A DNA stretch of 64,000 bases from Paradesertivirga mongoliensis (lineage in GTDB: Bacteria; Bacteroidota; Bacteroidia; Sphingobacteriales; Sphingobacteriaceae), in NCBI RefSeq assembly GCF_024436395.1, contig NZ_JAFMZO010000001.1, positions 380,181 to 444,180 on the forward strand, read 5' to 3'. This document shows positions 17,483 through 24,677 of this stretch, one piece after another (the first letter of the stretch is position 1; the number at the start of each line of letters is the position of its first letter). Under the pieces are notes generated by a model. It had not been told where the DNA came from, made no database searches, and saw only the letters and a program-made list of their open reading frames with translations. Both the position numbers and the translations under genes were made by a program.

Positions 17483-17917
17483 ATGGAAACACCTTTACCC
17501 AACCTTCAAACATTTATCTTTTTTGCAGGTCTGGCCCAAATTGCACTGGTTTTAGGAAGTATGGCAATTCCCAGGATCTTAAACTGGAAGACGGAACTAA
17601 TGAAAGTTCAGACATTAATCAAACAGATGTTCTGGACCTATGCTGCCTACATCTTGGTCATAAACTTAAGTTTTGGCTTACTTTCAGTTTTCGCTTATAA
17701 TGACTTGACTAATGGTTCTTTACTCGCTAGCACAATAAGCGGCTTTATCGCCATTTACTGGATTTCAAGAATAGTAATCCAGTTCTTCTATTTCGATCGG
17801 AAGAGTTTTCCAAGCGGCTTAGCGAACAGACTTGCGGAAGTGATATTGGTTGCCCTGTTTCTTTTCCTAAGTATAGTTTACAGTATGGCCTTTTATTACA
17901 ACTATCAACAACTCTAA
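17483..17917 (+). CDS. Small four-helix membrane protein
   Basis: This 144-aa protein has four membrane helices (about residues 9-28, 52-72, 80-98 and 115-135). I do not recognise a named family. The spacing of 4 bp upstream and 2 bp downstream makes it an integral part of the operon. It probably forms a complex with the MBOAT-like or DCC membrane proteins, but this is inference from position only. Confidence 0.7.
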   Translation: METPLPNLQTFIFFAGLAQIALVLGSMAIPRILNWKTELMKVQTLIKQMFWTYAAYILVINLSFGLLSVFAYNDLTNGSLLASTISGFIAIYWISRIVIQFFYFDRKSFPSGLANRLAEVILVALFLFLSIVYSMAFYYNYQQL

Positions 17918-17919
17918 AG

Positions 17920-18891
17920 ATGGAACCAATACTACTACATCTGGCTTACTTCATGTTATTAAATCTTTCAATTATTCTCATCGGATATTGGTTGGTTCGA
18001 AACACCCTGATATGGCACAGCTGGAGTTTGTTAGTATTGGGTATCCTTATAATTCATCTCATTTTTCTGAACGATCATCCAATAATGCGGATGCTAGCTT
18101 TGATCGCCACAACCTTTACGGCAATGAAAATAATCGCGGCAGCAGAAAGCTATAAGGGCAAACCACTTAGCCTTTCCTTGCTGCAATGGGGAGTATTTGC
18201 CATCGGATGGGCAGGTATGCGGGCACAGGTTTTTGAAACACTGGGCAACAAACCATTGCCGGATGCCTGGCCGAAAATAACCTTTGGCTTCAGCAGGATT
18301 TTAGCTGGCTTTCTGCTGATCTTTCTGGCTCATCACATGTTGACATTACCAATCGATGCCGATGTTCTTTATGTCATCATAACAGCAATTCTACTCGTTG
18401 CCTTCAGTTTAATCCTTCATTTCGGACTGCTTAGTATCAGTGCGGGCATGTGGCGCCTTTCCGGCGTGAGTACGTATTATTTATTCAAATCTCCTGCAAA
18501 GGCAAAAAGCCTGAATGAGTTTTGGAGCAAACGCTGGAACCTTGCTTTCAGTGAGATGACCTCAGTCGCTATATTCAGACCACTAAAAGGTAAAACCGGA
18601 GGTGCTGTCGCCTTGATGCTCGCCTTTGTATTTTCAGGACTGCTTCATGAACTAGCTCTAAGTGTCCCTGTAGACAACGGTTATGGCTTACCACTTTTGT
18701 ACTTTATCATTCAAGGCATCATCGTACTTTTAGAGAAGCTATTACTTAATCGCAAGGTCAGGTTCTTGCAGAATAAAATTCTCTCCCGGGTATGGGTATT
18801 CTTTTGGTTAATAGCACCCATGCCTATGCTTTTTCATGATCATTTTATTAAGGAAATAATATGGCCTATTGCAGGCCTAAACACTATTTAA
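17920..18891 (+). CDS. MBOAT / wax-synthase-like membrane O-acyltransferase
   Basis: This is a 323-aa protein with about eight membrane helices. Two stretches fit the wax synthase-type MBOAT family: SLNEFWSKRWNLAFSEM near residue 194 (family FWxRRWH) and FSGLLHELALSVP near 240, with the conserved His. These enzymes transfer acyl chains to hydroxyl acceptors in the membrane. The acceptor here is unknown; a lipid or isoprenoid alcohol is plausible. It is encoded in the same operon as an epimerase and an SRPBCC lipid-binding protein, which supports lipid modification. Confidence 0.72.
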   Translation: MEPILLHLAYFMLLNLSIILIGYWLVRNTLIWHSWSLLVLGILIIHLIFLNDHPIMRMLALIATTFTAMKIIAAAESYKGKPLSLSLLQWGVFAIGWAGMRAQVFETLGNKPLPDAWPKITFGFSRILAGFLLIFLAHHMLTLPIDADVLYVIITAILLVAFSLILHFGLLSISAGMWRLSGVSTYYLFKSPAKAKSLNEFWSKRWNLAFSEMTSVAIFRPLKGKTGGAVALMLAFVFSGLLHELALSVPVDNGYGLPLLYFIIQGIIVLLEKLLLNRKVRFLQNKILSRVWVFFWLIAPMPMLFHDHFIKEIIWPIAGLNTI

Positions 18892-18892
18892 T

Positions 18893-19393
18893 ATGCCCAG
18901 ATTTATCCTACGTACCCAAATAAATACTCCAATAGAAGTCTGCTTCGATCTCGCCCGAAGCATTGACCTCCACCTCGACACCATGAAACACACCGGCGAA
19001 ACAGCCATCGCCGGAGTTACCAGCGGTTTAATTGGACTTGATGAAACCGTAACCTGGAAAGCCCGGCATTTTGGAATTATGATGACATTAACCAGTAAGA
19101 TCACCGAATGCAGCTCTCCTCTAATCTTCACGGACGAAATGGTGACGGGCCCTTCCAAAATGATGAAACACAGACATCTTTTTGAACAAAAGCAGGGCTA
19201 TACCTTAATGACTGATGAATTTGTGTACCAGTCGCCTTGGGGAATACTTGGCAAGCTGGCAGATGCACTGTTTCTCAGAAAATACATGCAGAACCTCATC
19301 AAACACCGCAATGAGGTTATCAGGCAAAAAGCAGAATCAACAACCTACCCTTCACATGAAAACCCAGGAACAACTCTTAAGAAGAAAGATTAA
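18893..19393 (+). CDS. SRPBCC (START/polyketide cyclase-like) protein
   Basis: This is a 166-aa SRPBCC-fold protein. It opens with the characteristic strand and helix (RFILRTQINTPIEVCFDLAR), and later shows WKARHFGIMMTLTSKI and a C-terminal long helix near 125-155. Such proteins bind hydrophobic ligands in a deep pocket. There is no signal peptide, so it is cytoplasmic. It begins 1 bp after the MBOAT-like gene and its end overlaps the next start by 38 bp, so translation is probably coupled. Confidence 0.82.
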   Translation: MPRFILRTQINTPIEVCFDLARSIDLHLDTMKHTGETAIAGVTSGLIGLDETVTWKARHFGIMMTLTSKITECSSPLIFTDEMVTGPSKMMKHRHLFEQKQGYTLMTDEFVYQSPWGILGKLADALFLRKYMQNLIKHRNEVIRQKAESTTYPSHENPGTTLKKKD

Positions 19394-19853
19394 ACGATGG
19401 ATCATCTTCTTTATCGTAGCACTCATCTTAAGCGGAATTACCGCTTTTCCCATCGAAAGTCAGCTGGCCATCACGATGAATCACCTGGATGTTTTTCCCT
19501 TAACCATTCAACATTGGCTCAGCACCATTTATCATGCAGTTAAAACAACAAACGATAACTATCCATATCTCGCATATGGAACAGATTGGCTGGCCTTCGC
19601 CCATATCGTAATTGCTACAGCATTTATTGGCCCTCTGCGAGATCCGGTGCGAAATATTTGGGTAATACAATTCGGTATGATCGCGTGCATCATGGTATTT
19701 CCATTGGCTCTCATAGCCGGACTCATCAGACAAATCCCTTTTTTCTGGCAACTAATAGATTGTTCTTTCGGAGTAATCGGTATAATTCCGCTGTATCTAT
19801 GCTACAGAAACATCAAAAAACTGGAATATCTGCAAACTACAACCTTATCTTAA
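19356..19853 (+). CDS. Hypothetical multi-pass membrane protein
   Basis: The product from ATG 19356 (MKTQEQLLRRKIKRW) is 165 aa with four membrane helices (about 15-35, 75-95, 100-122 and 127-147). The frame is open further upstream to 19215, but that part lies wholly inside the SRPBCC gene and reads as low-quality protein, so the later start is preferred. I do not recognise a family. It is the last intact gene of the operon. Confidence 0.7.
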   Translation: MKTQEQLLRRKIKRWIIFFIVALILSGITAFPIESQLAITMNHLDVFPLTIQHWLSTIYHAVKTTNDNYPYLAYGTDWLAFAHIVIATAFIGPLRDPVRNIWVIQFGMIACIMVFPLALIAGLIRQIPFFWQLIDCSFGVIGIIPLYLCYRNIKKLEYLQTTTLS

Positions 19854-19857
19854 AATC

Positions 19858-20280
19858 ATGGACAAAAAGATCTACTAATTCCAACTCATGAAAGGCTTCA
19901 TCCTTTCAAACGTCTTGCATTTAGTATCATCCGAATTACCAGGTATTTAAAGCCGAATCCAAATGTTTTAGTATATGCCGAATTTGTTATTGTGCCATTG
20001 CTGATGGGTATTATTTGCGCCTGGCGCTGGAAAGGTTTGGAGGTTAAAGCAGAGTACTGGTACTCCTCTCCTGCCTCAATGGTTTAATTGGAGTGCTTTT
20101 GAGCGCCGTCTTTCTTGGCGAAGGGGTAATCTGCCTGCTCATTGTATCTCCTCTCATTTTCTGCTTATCATTACCGGAGTATTTATTGGCAGGGTAATGT
20201 TTAAGAAAAGGAACCAGAACTTAAATGTGAGTGTCGTTTCACTATCAATTTTGCGTCAAATCCTCCGTATATCCTATCCG
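19858..20280 (+). pseudogene. Frameshifted membrane-protein pseudogene at the operon end
   Basis: Reading across frames gives a membrane protein in pieces: MDKK then DLLIPTHERLHPFKRLAF and VLVYAEFVIVPLLMGIICAW (about 19869-20080), LNGLIGVLLSAVFLGEG and VICLLIVSPLIFC (about 20075-20165), then IITGVFIGRVMFKKRNQ (about 20168-20225). Frame changes are needed near 19864-19868 (an A5 run that would be in frame as A6), near 20060-20075 and near 20160. It follows the operon by 4 bp, so it was probably its final gene. At least three lesions make sequencing error an unlikely full explanation. Confidence 0.6.
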
Positions 20281-20626
20281 TATCAAAAGCTACTTTAATG
20301 CGTGACAAGGCATGGATTATGTAACCGGGATCAAAGCTTCCATCAGCCATAAAACGTGCAAAACACAAATCCTCACTGATTTTATGTGCATACTCCCTCA
20401 TGTCGATTACGGCAGCCCCGAACAGCGCAAAGCAGCAATAGCCTATTTCATGCAGCGCGGCTACTCGTGGTTGCGCTGAAATTCATCTTTACCCTGCAGA
20501 ACTTCAAGAAACAAGTATATTTGCGTATGAGAATGACCGTAATGTTATAATATAATTCCAGATCGTAGAGTGAATGCCTTTAAGAGGCACTTGCTGTGTA
20601 TTCTTTGAACTTTATATTAAAATATT
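20281..20626. other. Non-coding or decayed stretch before the PhyH gene
   Basis: No intact recognisable gene is present. A 55-codon open frame on the plus strand (20312-20479; MDYVTGIKASISHK, ending QRGYSWLR) and a 66-codon frame on the minus strand (20201-20401) overlap here. Neither matches a family I know. Part of the sequence (20290-20320) recurs imperfectly at 21643-21671 on the other side of the PhyH gene, which suggests that both are remains of a duplicated element. Confidence 0.4.
20290..20320 (+). repeat. Imperfect direct repeat, copy 1 (flanks PhyH gene)
   Basis: CTACTTTAATGC followed by GTGACAAGGCATGGATTAT. The first 12 bases are identical to 21643-21654 and the rest differ at a few positions. 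The copies lie in the same orientation on either side of the PhyH gene. Confidence 0.5.
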
Positions 20627-21406
20627 ATGGACAACATCTTAAATCCACAACAAATACAATCCTTTATTGCAGACGGCTTCGTCCGCATAGACAATGCATT
20701 CTCTGCTGAACTTGCGAGCGAAGCGAGGACTATACTTTGGAAAGACCTCCCCGTAGACCCTATTGACAATACCACCTGGACACGTCCAACCATCTGGTTG
20801 GGTATGTATACTCAGGAGCCCTTCGTCAAGGCTGCCAATGCGCCTATTCTTCATAAAGCATTCGATCAGCTGGTTGGTAAAGGCAAATGGAATCCCTGCA
20901 TGAGTATGGGGTCCTTCCCTGTCCGTTTCCCTTCAGCAGTTGATCCTGGCGATACGGGCTGGCATGTAGATGCTAGTTTCCCGGGGGCTAATCCAACTGA
21001 TTATTTTAGCGCACGCATTAATGTAAGATCAAAAGGCAGGGCATTGCTAATGCTCTTTCTATTTTCCGATGTCTCGGAACGGGATGCACCAACCAGAATT
21101 CTAAGGGGTTCGCATCTGGATGTTGCCAGACTGTTAAAACCGGAAGGCGAAGCAGGGCTGTCTTTCATGGAGCTGGCAGCGAAGTTGCAGGAATTACCAA
21201 AAAGAAAAGAGGTGTTGGCTACTGGAAAAGCAGGGACGGTATACCTCTGTCATCCGTTCCTGGTGCACGCCGGACAGCAGCACAGGGGGCTGCAACCTAA
21301 GTTTATGGCGCAGCCGCCATTGTTACCTAAAAGCGATTTTAGCCTTGAGGGTGTAGGGCCGCTTAGTCCTGTCGAGGAAGCAATAAGAATAGCGTTAGAT
21401 TATTAG
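20627..21406 (+). CDS. Phytanoyl-CoA dioxygenase (PhyH) family protein
   Basis: This is a 259-aa Fe(II)/2-oxoglutarate-dependent oxygenase-like protein. The metal triad is visible: His and Asp in GWHVDASF near residue 110, and the distal His in LCHPFLVHAGQQHRG near 210, followed by an Arg/Lys-rich 2-oxoglutarate-binding segment (RGLQPKFMAQPPL). The family hydroxylates small organic substrates; the substrate here is unknown. It lies between two imperfect copies of a short repeat and stands apart from the operon upstream. Confidence 0.85.
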   Translation: MDNILNPQQIQSFIADGFVRIDNAFSAELASEARTILWKDLPVDPIDNTTWTRPTIWLGMYTQEPFVKAANAPILHKAFDQLVGKGKWNPCMSMGSFPVRFPSAVDPGDTGWHVDASFPGANPTDYFSARINVRSKGRALLMLFLFSDVSERDAPTRILRGSHLDVARLLKPEGEAGLSFMELAAKLQELPKRKEVLATGKAGTVYLCHPFLVHAGQQHRGLQPKFMAQPPLLPKSDFSLEGVGPLSPVEEAIRIALDY

Positions 21407-21829
21407 CTATATGCTTAACGTTTCAGGCCTTTGATAAAACGGTTCGGAGCTTCTCCCAGTCGCAGCCATCATCCCGCTTTACGATGAGTAGAGCGGGATT
21501 CGGCACGAGGAGAACTGCAGAAAGGGGTTAGGATGAAGATGTTATCAATCTACTACCAGTTCAAAATTCTGTATCACAGATTCCTTCCGTTGATAACGAT
21601 CGAAAGACGCTGTTCCCCCGGTACTAAAGACCAAAACGAAGGCTACTTTAATGCATGAAGGGATGGATAATTAAAACCGCAATTCTTCGCTTCAATAATC
21701 AGTAGATATCAGTAATCGAGGAAGACTATACCATTACCTGCGAATCATTAACACTCACCATCCCCCCAAGTATTTTGCTTGATCCCATTTTACACCCTGT
21801 TCGGCATCAACCTAAAGCCCGAAAACAAC
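21407..21829. other. Intergenic stretch between PhyH gene and tRNAs
   Basis: No convincing gene is seen. It holds an 8-bp inverted repeat (ATCCCGCT 21471-21478 / AGCGGGAT 21492-21499) without a T-tract, and a degraded copy (21643-21671) of the repeat found at 20290-20320. All frames are broken by stops. Confidence 0.5.
21643..21671 (+). repeat. Imperfect direct repeat, copy 2 (flanks PhyH gene)
   Basis: CTACTTTAATGC followed by ATGAAGGGATGGATAAT, matching copy 1 at 20290-20320 with small differences. The function is unknown; it is probably the remnant of a duplicated coding or mobile segment. Confidence 0.5.
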
Positions 21830-21855
21830 AAAAGCGATCATTTCTGATCGCTTTT
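21830..21855 (-). terminator. Rho-independent terminator of the tRNA transcript
   Basis: Perfect 11-bp arms (21830-21840 and 21845-21855; AAAGCGATCA/TGATCGCTTT core) surround a 4-nt loop. On the minus strand the stem is followed by TGTTGTTTTC. It starts 3 nt after the mature tRNA-Glu end. Confidence 0.75.
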
Positions 21856-21857
21856 TG

Positions 21858-21929
21858 TAGCCCGTAGGGGAATCGAACCCCTGTTTCTAGAATGAAAATC
21901 TAACGTCCTAACCCCTAGACGAACGGGCC
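21858..21929 (-). tRNA. tRNA-Glu (anticodon TTC)
   Basis: On the minus strand this folds as a full cloverleaf: acceptor GGCCCGT/ACGGGCT with a G-U first pair, anticodon loop TTTTCAT giving TTC, and T-arm GGGGTTCGATTCCCC. The discriminator is A and CCA is not encoded. It reads glutamate codons GAA and GAG. It is co-transcribed with the initiator tRNA 32 nt upstream. Confidence 0.95.
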
Positions 21930-21961
21930 AAAAAAAGAAGCGTTCGTAAACACTTCTTTGG

Positions 21962-22034
<73 letters not shown>

Positions 22035-22089
22035 CTATCGCAATTCTTTGTTTTCGGCCTTAATTACTTAATTCCTTACTCCCTGAATT

Positions 22090-22127
22090 GGACTGCAAAG
22101 ATATATTTCGTTTCTTTGCAGTCCAAA
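22090..22127 (-). promoter_or_regulatory. tRNA operon promoter within an 11-bp inverted repeat
   Basis: On the minus strand, TTTG (22124-22127), a 20-nt spacer and TATCTTTG (22096-22103) form a good promoter with a predicted start about 58 nt before tRNA-fMet. GGACTGCAAAG (22090-22100) and CTTTGCAGTCC (22114-22124) are perfect 11-bp inverted arms spanning the promoter. The era gene is transcribed the other way from 22149. Confidence 0.65.
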
Positions 22128-22148
22128 TGTTTTTTAAAATAATTTTCA

Positions 22149-23027
22149 ATGTCGCATAAAGCAGGATTTGTGAGTATAGTTGGCAAGCCGAATGCAGGGA
22201 AATCTACCCTGATGAACGCGCTTGTTGGCGAGAAGATGTCGATCATAACGCCCAAGGCCCAAACTACCCGCCATCGTATTATTGGCATAGTGAATGAAGA
22301 AGAGTATCAGATAATTTTTTCCGATACGCCCGGAGTGATCAAGCCAAAATACGGACTTCAGGAGAGCATGATGGGAATGGTGAATGAATCGCTGGTGGAT
22401 GCAGACATTGTTTTACTGGTTACTGATATTAACGAGCGGTTTGACGAGAACGATATTTTAGAAAAGATAAAGAAAACATCTTCCCCTATTGCTGTAGTCA
22501 TTAACAAAATAGACACCTCTACACAGGAAGAGGTGGAAGCTAAAATTGAATATTGGAAAGAGACACTGAACCCTGAAGTGATTTTCGGCACCTCGGCCCT
22601 TCACGATTATAATGTGGATGCTGTAATGAATTTTATTCTCGACAAGCTTCCCGAGCACCCGGCCTATTATGAAAAAGATACGTTAACCGACCGTAATGAG
22701 CGCTTTTTCGTGTCTGAAATTATCCGGGAAAAGATATTTAAGCTCTATCAAAAAGAAATTCCCTACAGCACCGAAATAATTATCACTGCATTTAAAGAAG
22801 AAGAAAACATTAACCGGATCAGTGCAGAGATTATAGTGGAGCGGGATTCGCAAAAGAATATCCTGATAGGCCCGGGTGGACAAATGCTTAAAAAAGTAGG
22901 CACCTACGCTCGTAAAGACATTGAAGAGTTCCTGCAAAAAAAAATATTTCTTGAAATGTTTGTTAAAGTGATACCAGACTGGCGTAACAGGAAGAACTAT
23001 TTAAAAAGCTTCGGGTACGAAGACTAA
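22149..23027 (+). CDS. era: GTPase Era
   Basis: This 292-aa protein has the Era layout: a Ras-like GTPase domain (G1 GKPNAGKSTLMNAL near residue 10, DTPGV near 60, NKID near 118) and a C-terminal KH domain (IIVERDSQKNILIGPGGQMLKKVG near 225). Era binds the 3' end of 16S rRNA and assists 30S subunit assembly. It starts 115 bp from the divergent tRNA genes and is followed by der 122 bp downstream. Confidence 0.97.
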   Translation: MSHKAGFVSIVGKPNAGKSTLMNALVGEKMSIITPKAQTTRHRIIGIVNEEEYQIIFSDTPGVIKPKYGLQESMMGMVNESLVDADIVLLVTDINERFDENDILEKIKKTSSPIAVVINKIDTSTQEEVEAKIEYWKETLNPEVIFGTSALHDYNVDAVMNFILDKLPEHPAYYEKDTLTDRNERFFVSEIIREKIFKLYQKEIPYSTEIIITAFKEEENINRISAEIIVERDSQKNILIGPGGQMLKKVGTYARKDIEEFLQKKIFLEMFVKVIPDWRNRKNYLKSFGYED

Positions 23028-23029
23028 AA

Positions 23030-23142
23030 AAATACAAGAAAAATAGAGACAAGAACCAAGGTACTGTCTCATAACAATAAACATAGGAACTCGAAGAGAA
23101 GCGGCGCAAGTCTTGATTCTCATATCTTGTTCCTGATTCTAG
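23030..23142. repeat. Intergenic word-repeat region between era and der
   Basis: The left half (23031-23061) is built from CAAGAA/GAGACAAG words and the right half (23109-23142) from their complements (CTTGATTCTC, CTTGTTCCTGATTCT). The halves would form only an imperfect hairpin. Similar word-repeat regions occur at 27205-27310, 28180-28261 and 34929-35065. Confidence 0.4.
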
Positions 23143-23149
23143 ATAAACA

Positions 23150-24451
23150 ATGAGTAATATCGTAGCTATAGTTGGACGGCCCAACGTTGGAAAGTCAACT
23201 TTATATAACCGCTTAACAGAATCGCGGAAAGCAATTGTGGACGATCAGAGTGGGGTTACCCGTGATCGGCACTATGGGGTGGCTGAGTGGATTGGAAAGC
23301 AATTTACAGTAATTGATACGGGTGGCTATGTGGCCCACTCAGAAGATGTTTTTGAAGCGGCTATTCGCGAACAGGTGATTATTGCCATAGAAGAAGCAAC
23401 CGTTATCTTATTTATGGTAGATGTAACTACCGGAATTACTGACCTGGACGATAGCATTGCCGATCTTTTGAGAAGAAGCAAGAAGCCGGTCCTGGTTATC
23501 GCCAACAAGGTCGACAACAACAAATTACTGGACGATATCCACCAGTTTTACAGCTTTGGTCTTGGGGAGATTTATTCTATCTCGTCTATGACCGGCTCTG
23601 GGACAGGTGAGCTGCTGGACGAAGTCGTGTCGCACTTTCAAGAGGTAGATGAGGAGCCTTCCCTCCTTCCTAAATATGCCATTGTAGGCCGACCGAACGT
23701 GGGCAAATCTTCGTTAATCAACGCCCTCATCGGCAAAGACAGGAACATTGTTACTCCTATTGCTGGTACAACCAGGGATTCAATTCACATTCACTACAAC
23801 CAGTTCGGGCATGAGTTTATGTTGATTGACACTGCCGGTCTTCGTAAAAAAACCAAGGTGAAAGAAAACATCGAATTTTATTCGGTGATGCGTACCATCA
23901 AAGCGCTTGAAGAAGCGGATGTGGTAATCCTGATGATTGATGCCGTCGAGGGAATGGAATCGCAGGACGTTAACATTTTCCACCTGGCCGAGAAGAACAA
24001 GAAAGGTGTAGTGATCCTGGTGAATAAATGGGATTTAATCGAGAAAAATAACAAAACTACCAAGGTTTTCGAAGATGAGATCAGGCAGCGTTTAGCGCCA
24101 TTTTCGGATGTACCGGTTGTGTTTACATCGGTAACAGAAAAGCAACGGATTTTTAAAGCTGTTGAAGCTGCGTCGAAGGTATTTGAGAACAAGACCAAAA
24201 AAATCCCAACTTCAAAACTTAACGATACTCTCTTACCGATAATCGAAAATTATCCGCCGCCCGCTCTGAAAGGAAAGTATGTGAAGATTAAATACATCAC
24301 ACAAATAAATGCTTCATCGCCCATGTTTGCATTCTTCTGTAACCTGCCGCAATACATTAAAGAGCCTTATAAACGCTTCCTGGAAAATAAATTAAGAGAA
24401 CATTTTGATTTCAGTGGTGTTCCCATTCAAATATATTTCAGACAGAAGTAA
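23150..24451 (+). CDS. der: Ribosome biogenesis GTPase Der (EngA)
   Basis: This 433-aa protein has two tandem GTPase domains: the first G1 at [14 protein letters not shown] near residue 8, the second [18 protein letters not shown] near 182, with DTGGY and DTAGLRKK as the G3 motifs. A KH-like domain ends the protein. Der acts in 50S subunit assembly. It lies next to era, which is also a ribosome assembly GTPase. The stop codon and the next gene's start are 1 bp apart. Confidence 0.97.
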   Translation: MSNIVAIVGRPNVGKSTLYNRLTESRKAIVDDQSGVTRDRHYGVAEWIGKQFTVIDTGGYVAHSEDVFEAAIREQVIIAIEEATVILFMVDVTTGITDLDDSIADLLRRSKKPVLVIANKVDNNKLLDDIHQFYSFGLGEIYSISSMTGSGTGELLDEVVSHFQEVDEEPSLLPKYAIVGRPNVGKSSLINALIGKDRNIVTPIAGTTRDSIHIHYNQFGHEFMLIDTAGLRKKTKVKENIEFYSVMRTIKALEEADVVILMIDAVEGMESQDVNIFHLAEKNKKGVVILVNKWDLIEKNNKTTKVFEDEIRQRLAPFSDVPVVFTSVTEKQRIFKAVEAASKVFENKTKKIPTSKLNDTLLPIIENYPPPALKGKYVKIKYITQINASSPMFAFFCNLPQYIKEPYKRFLENKLREHFDFSGVPIQIYFRQK

Positions 24452-24452
24452 T

Positions 24453-24674
24453 ATGAAGAAGCTTTTATTTACACTTTGTTTTGCAACAAGTTTAGCGTTT
24501 GCCGCCTGCAGCGGCCCCACCGAAGAGTCCAGTGATCAGGATTCAATAGATGCAGCCAGATCTGCAGATTCGATGTTACAAAATCAGTTAAACGCTGACA
24601 CATCGATGAATACAGATAGTACCGTAGACAACATGCCCACGGATTCTATGCAGAATCAATCGCAAAAACGTTAA
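24453..24674 (+). CDS. Small lipoprotein, low complexity
   Basis: This 73-aa product has a lipoprotein signal peptide (MKKLLFTLCFATSLAFAAC) with a lipobox FAAC, giving acylated Cys19. The mature part is Ser/Asp/Asn/Gln-rich (SADSML, NADTSMNTDSTVDN) and probably disordered. The start 1 bp after the der stop suggests cotranscription. Function unknown. Confidence 0.75.
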   Translation: MKKLLFTLCFATSLAFAACSGPTEESSDQDSIDAARSADSMLQNQLNADTSMNTDSTVDNMPTDSMQNQSQKR

Positions 24675-24677
24675 TTA

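Noticed and set aside
20201..20401. 66-codon minus-strand frame (KISEDLCFARFMADGSFDPG region) as a gene.
   Set aside because: No promoter, no known motif, it overlaps the pseudogene on the other strand, and its partial second copy at 21643-21671 is broken by stops.
21498..21510. ATTCGGCACGAGG resembles the EcoRI adaptor used in cDNA libraries, hinting at a cloning artefact.
   Set aside because: The match is only 13 nt, a related string (CATTCGGCACGAC) occurs at about 26312, and the surrounding sequence is continuous genomic DNA with tRNA genes.
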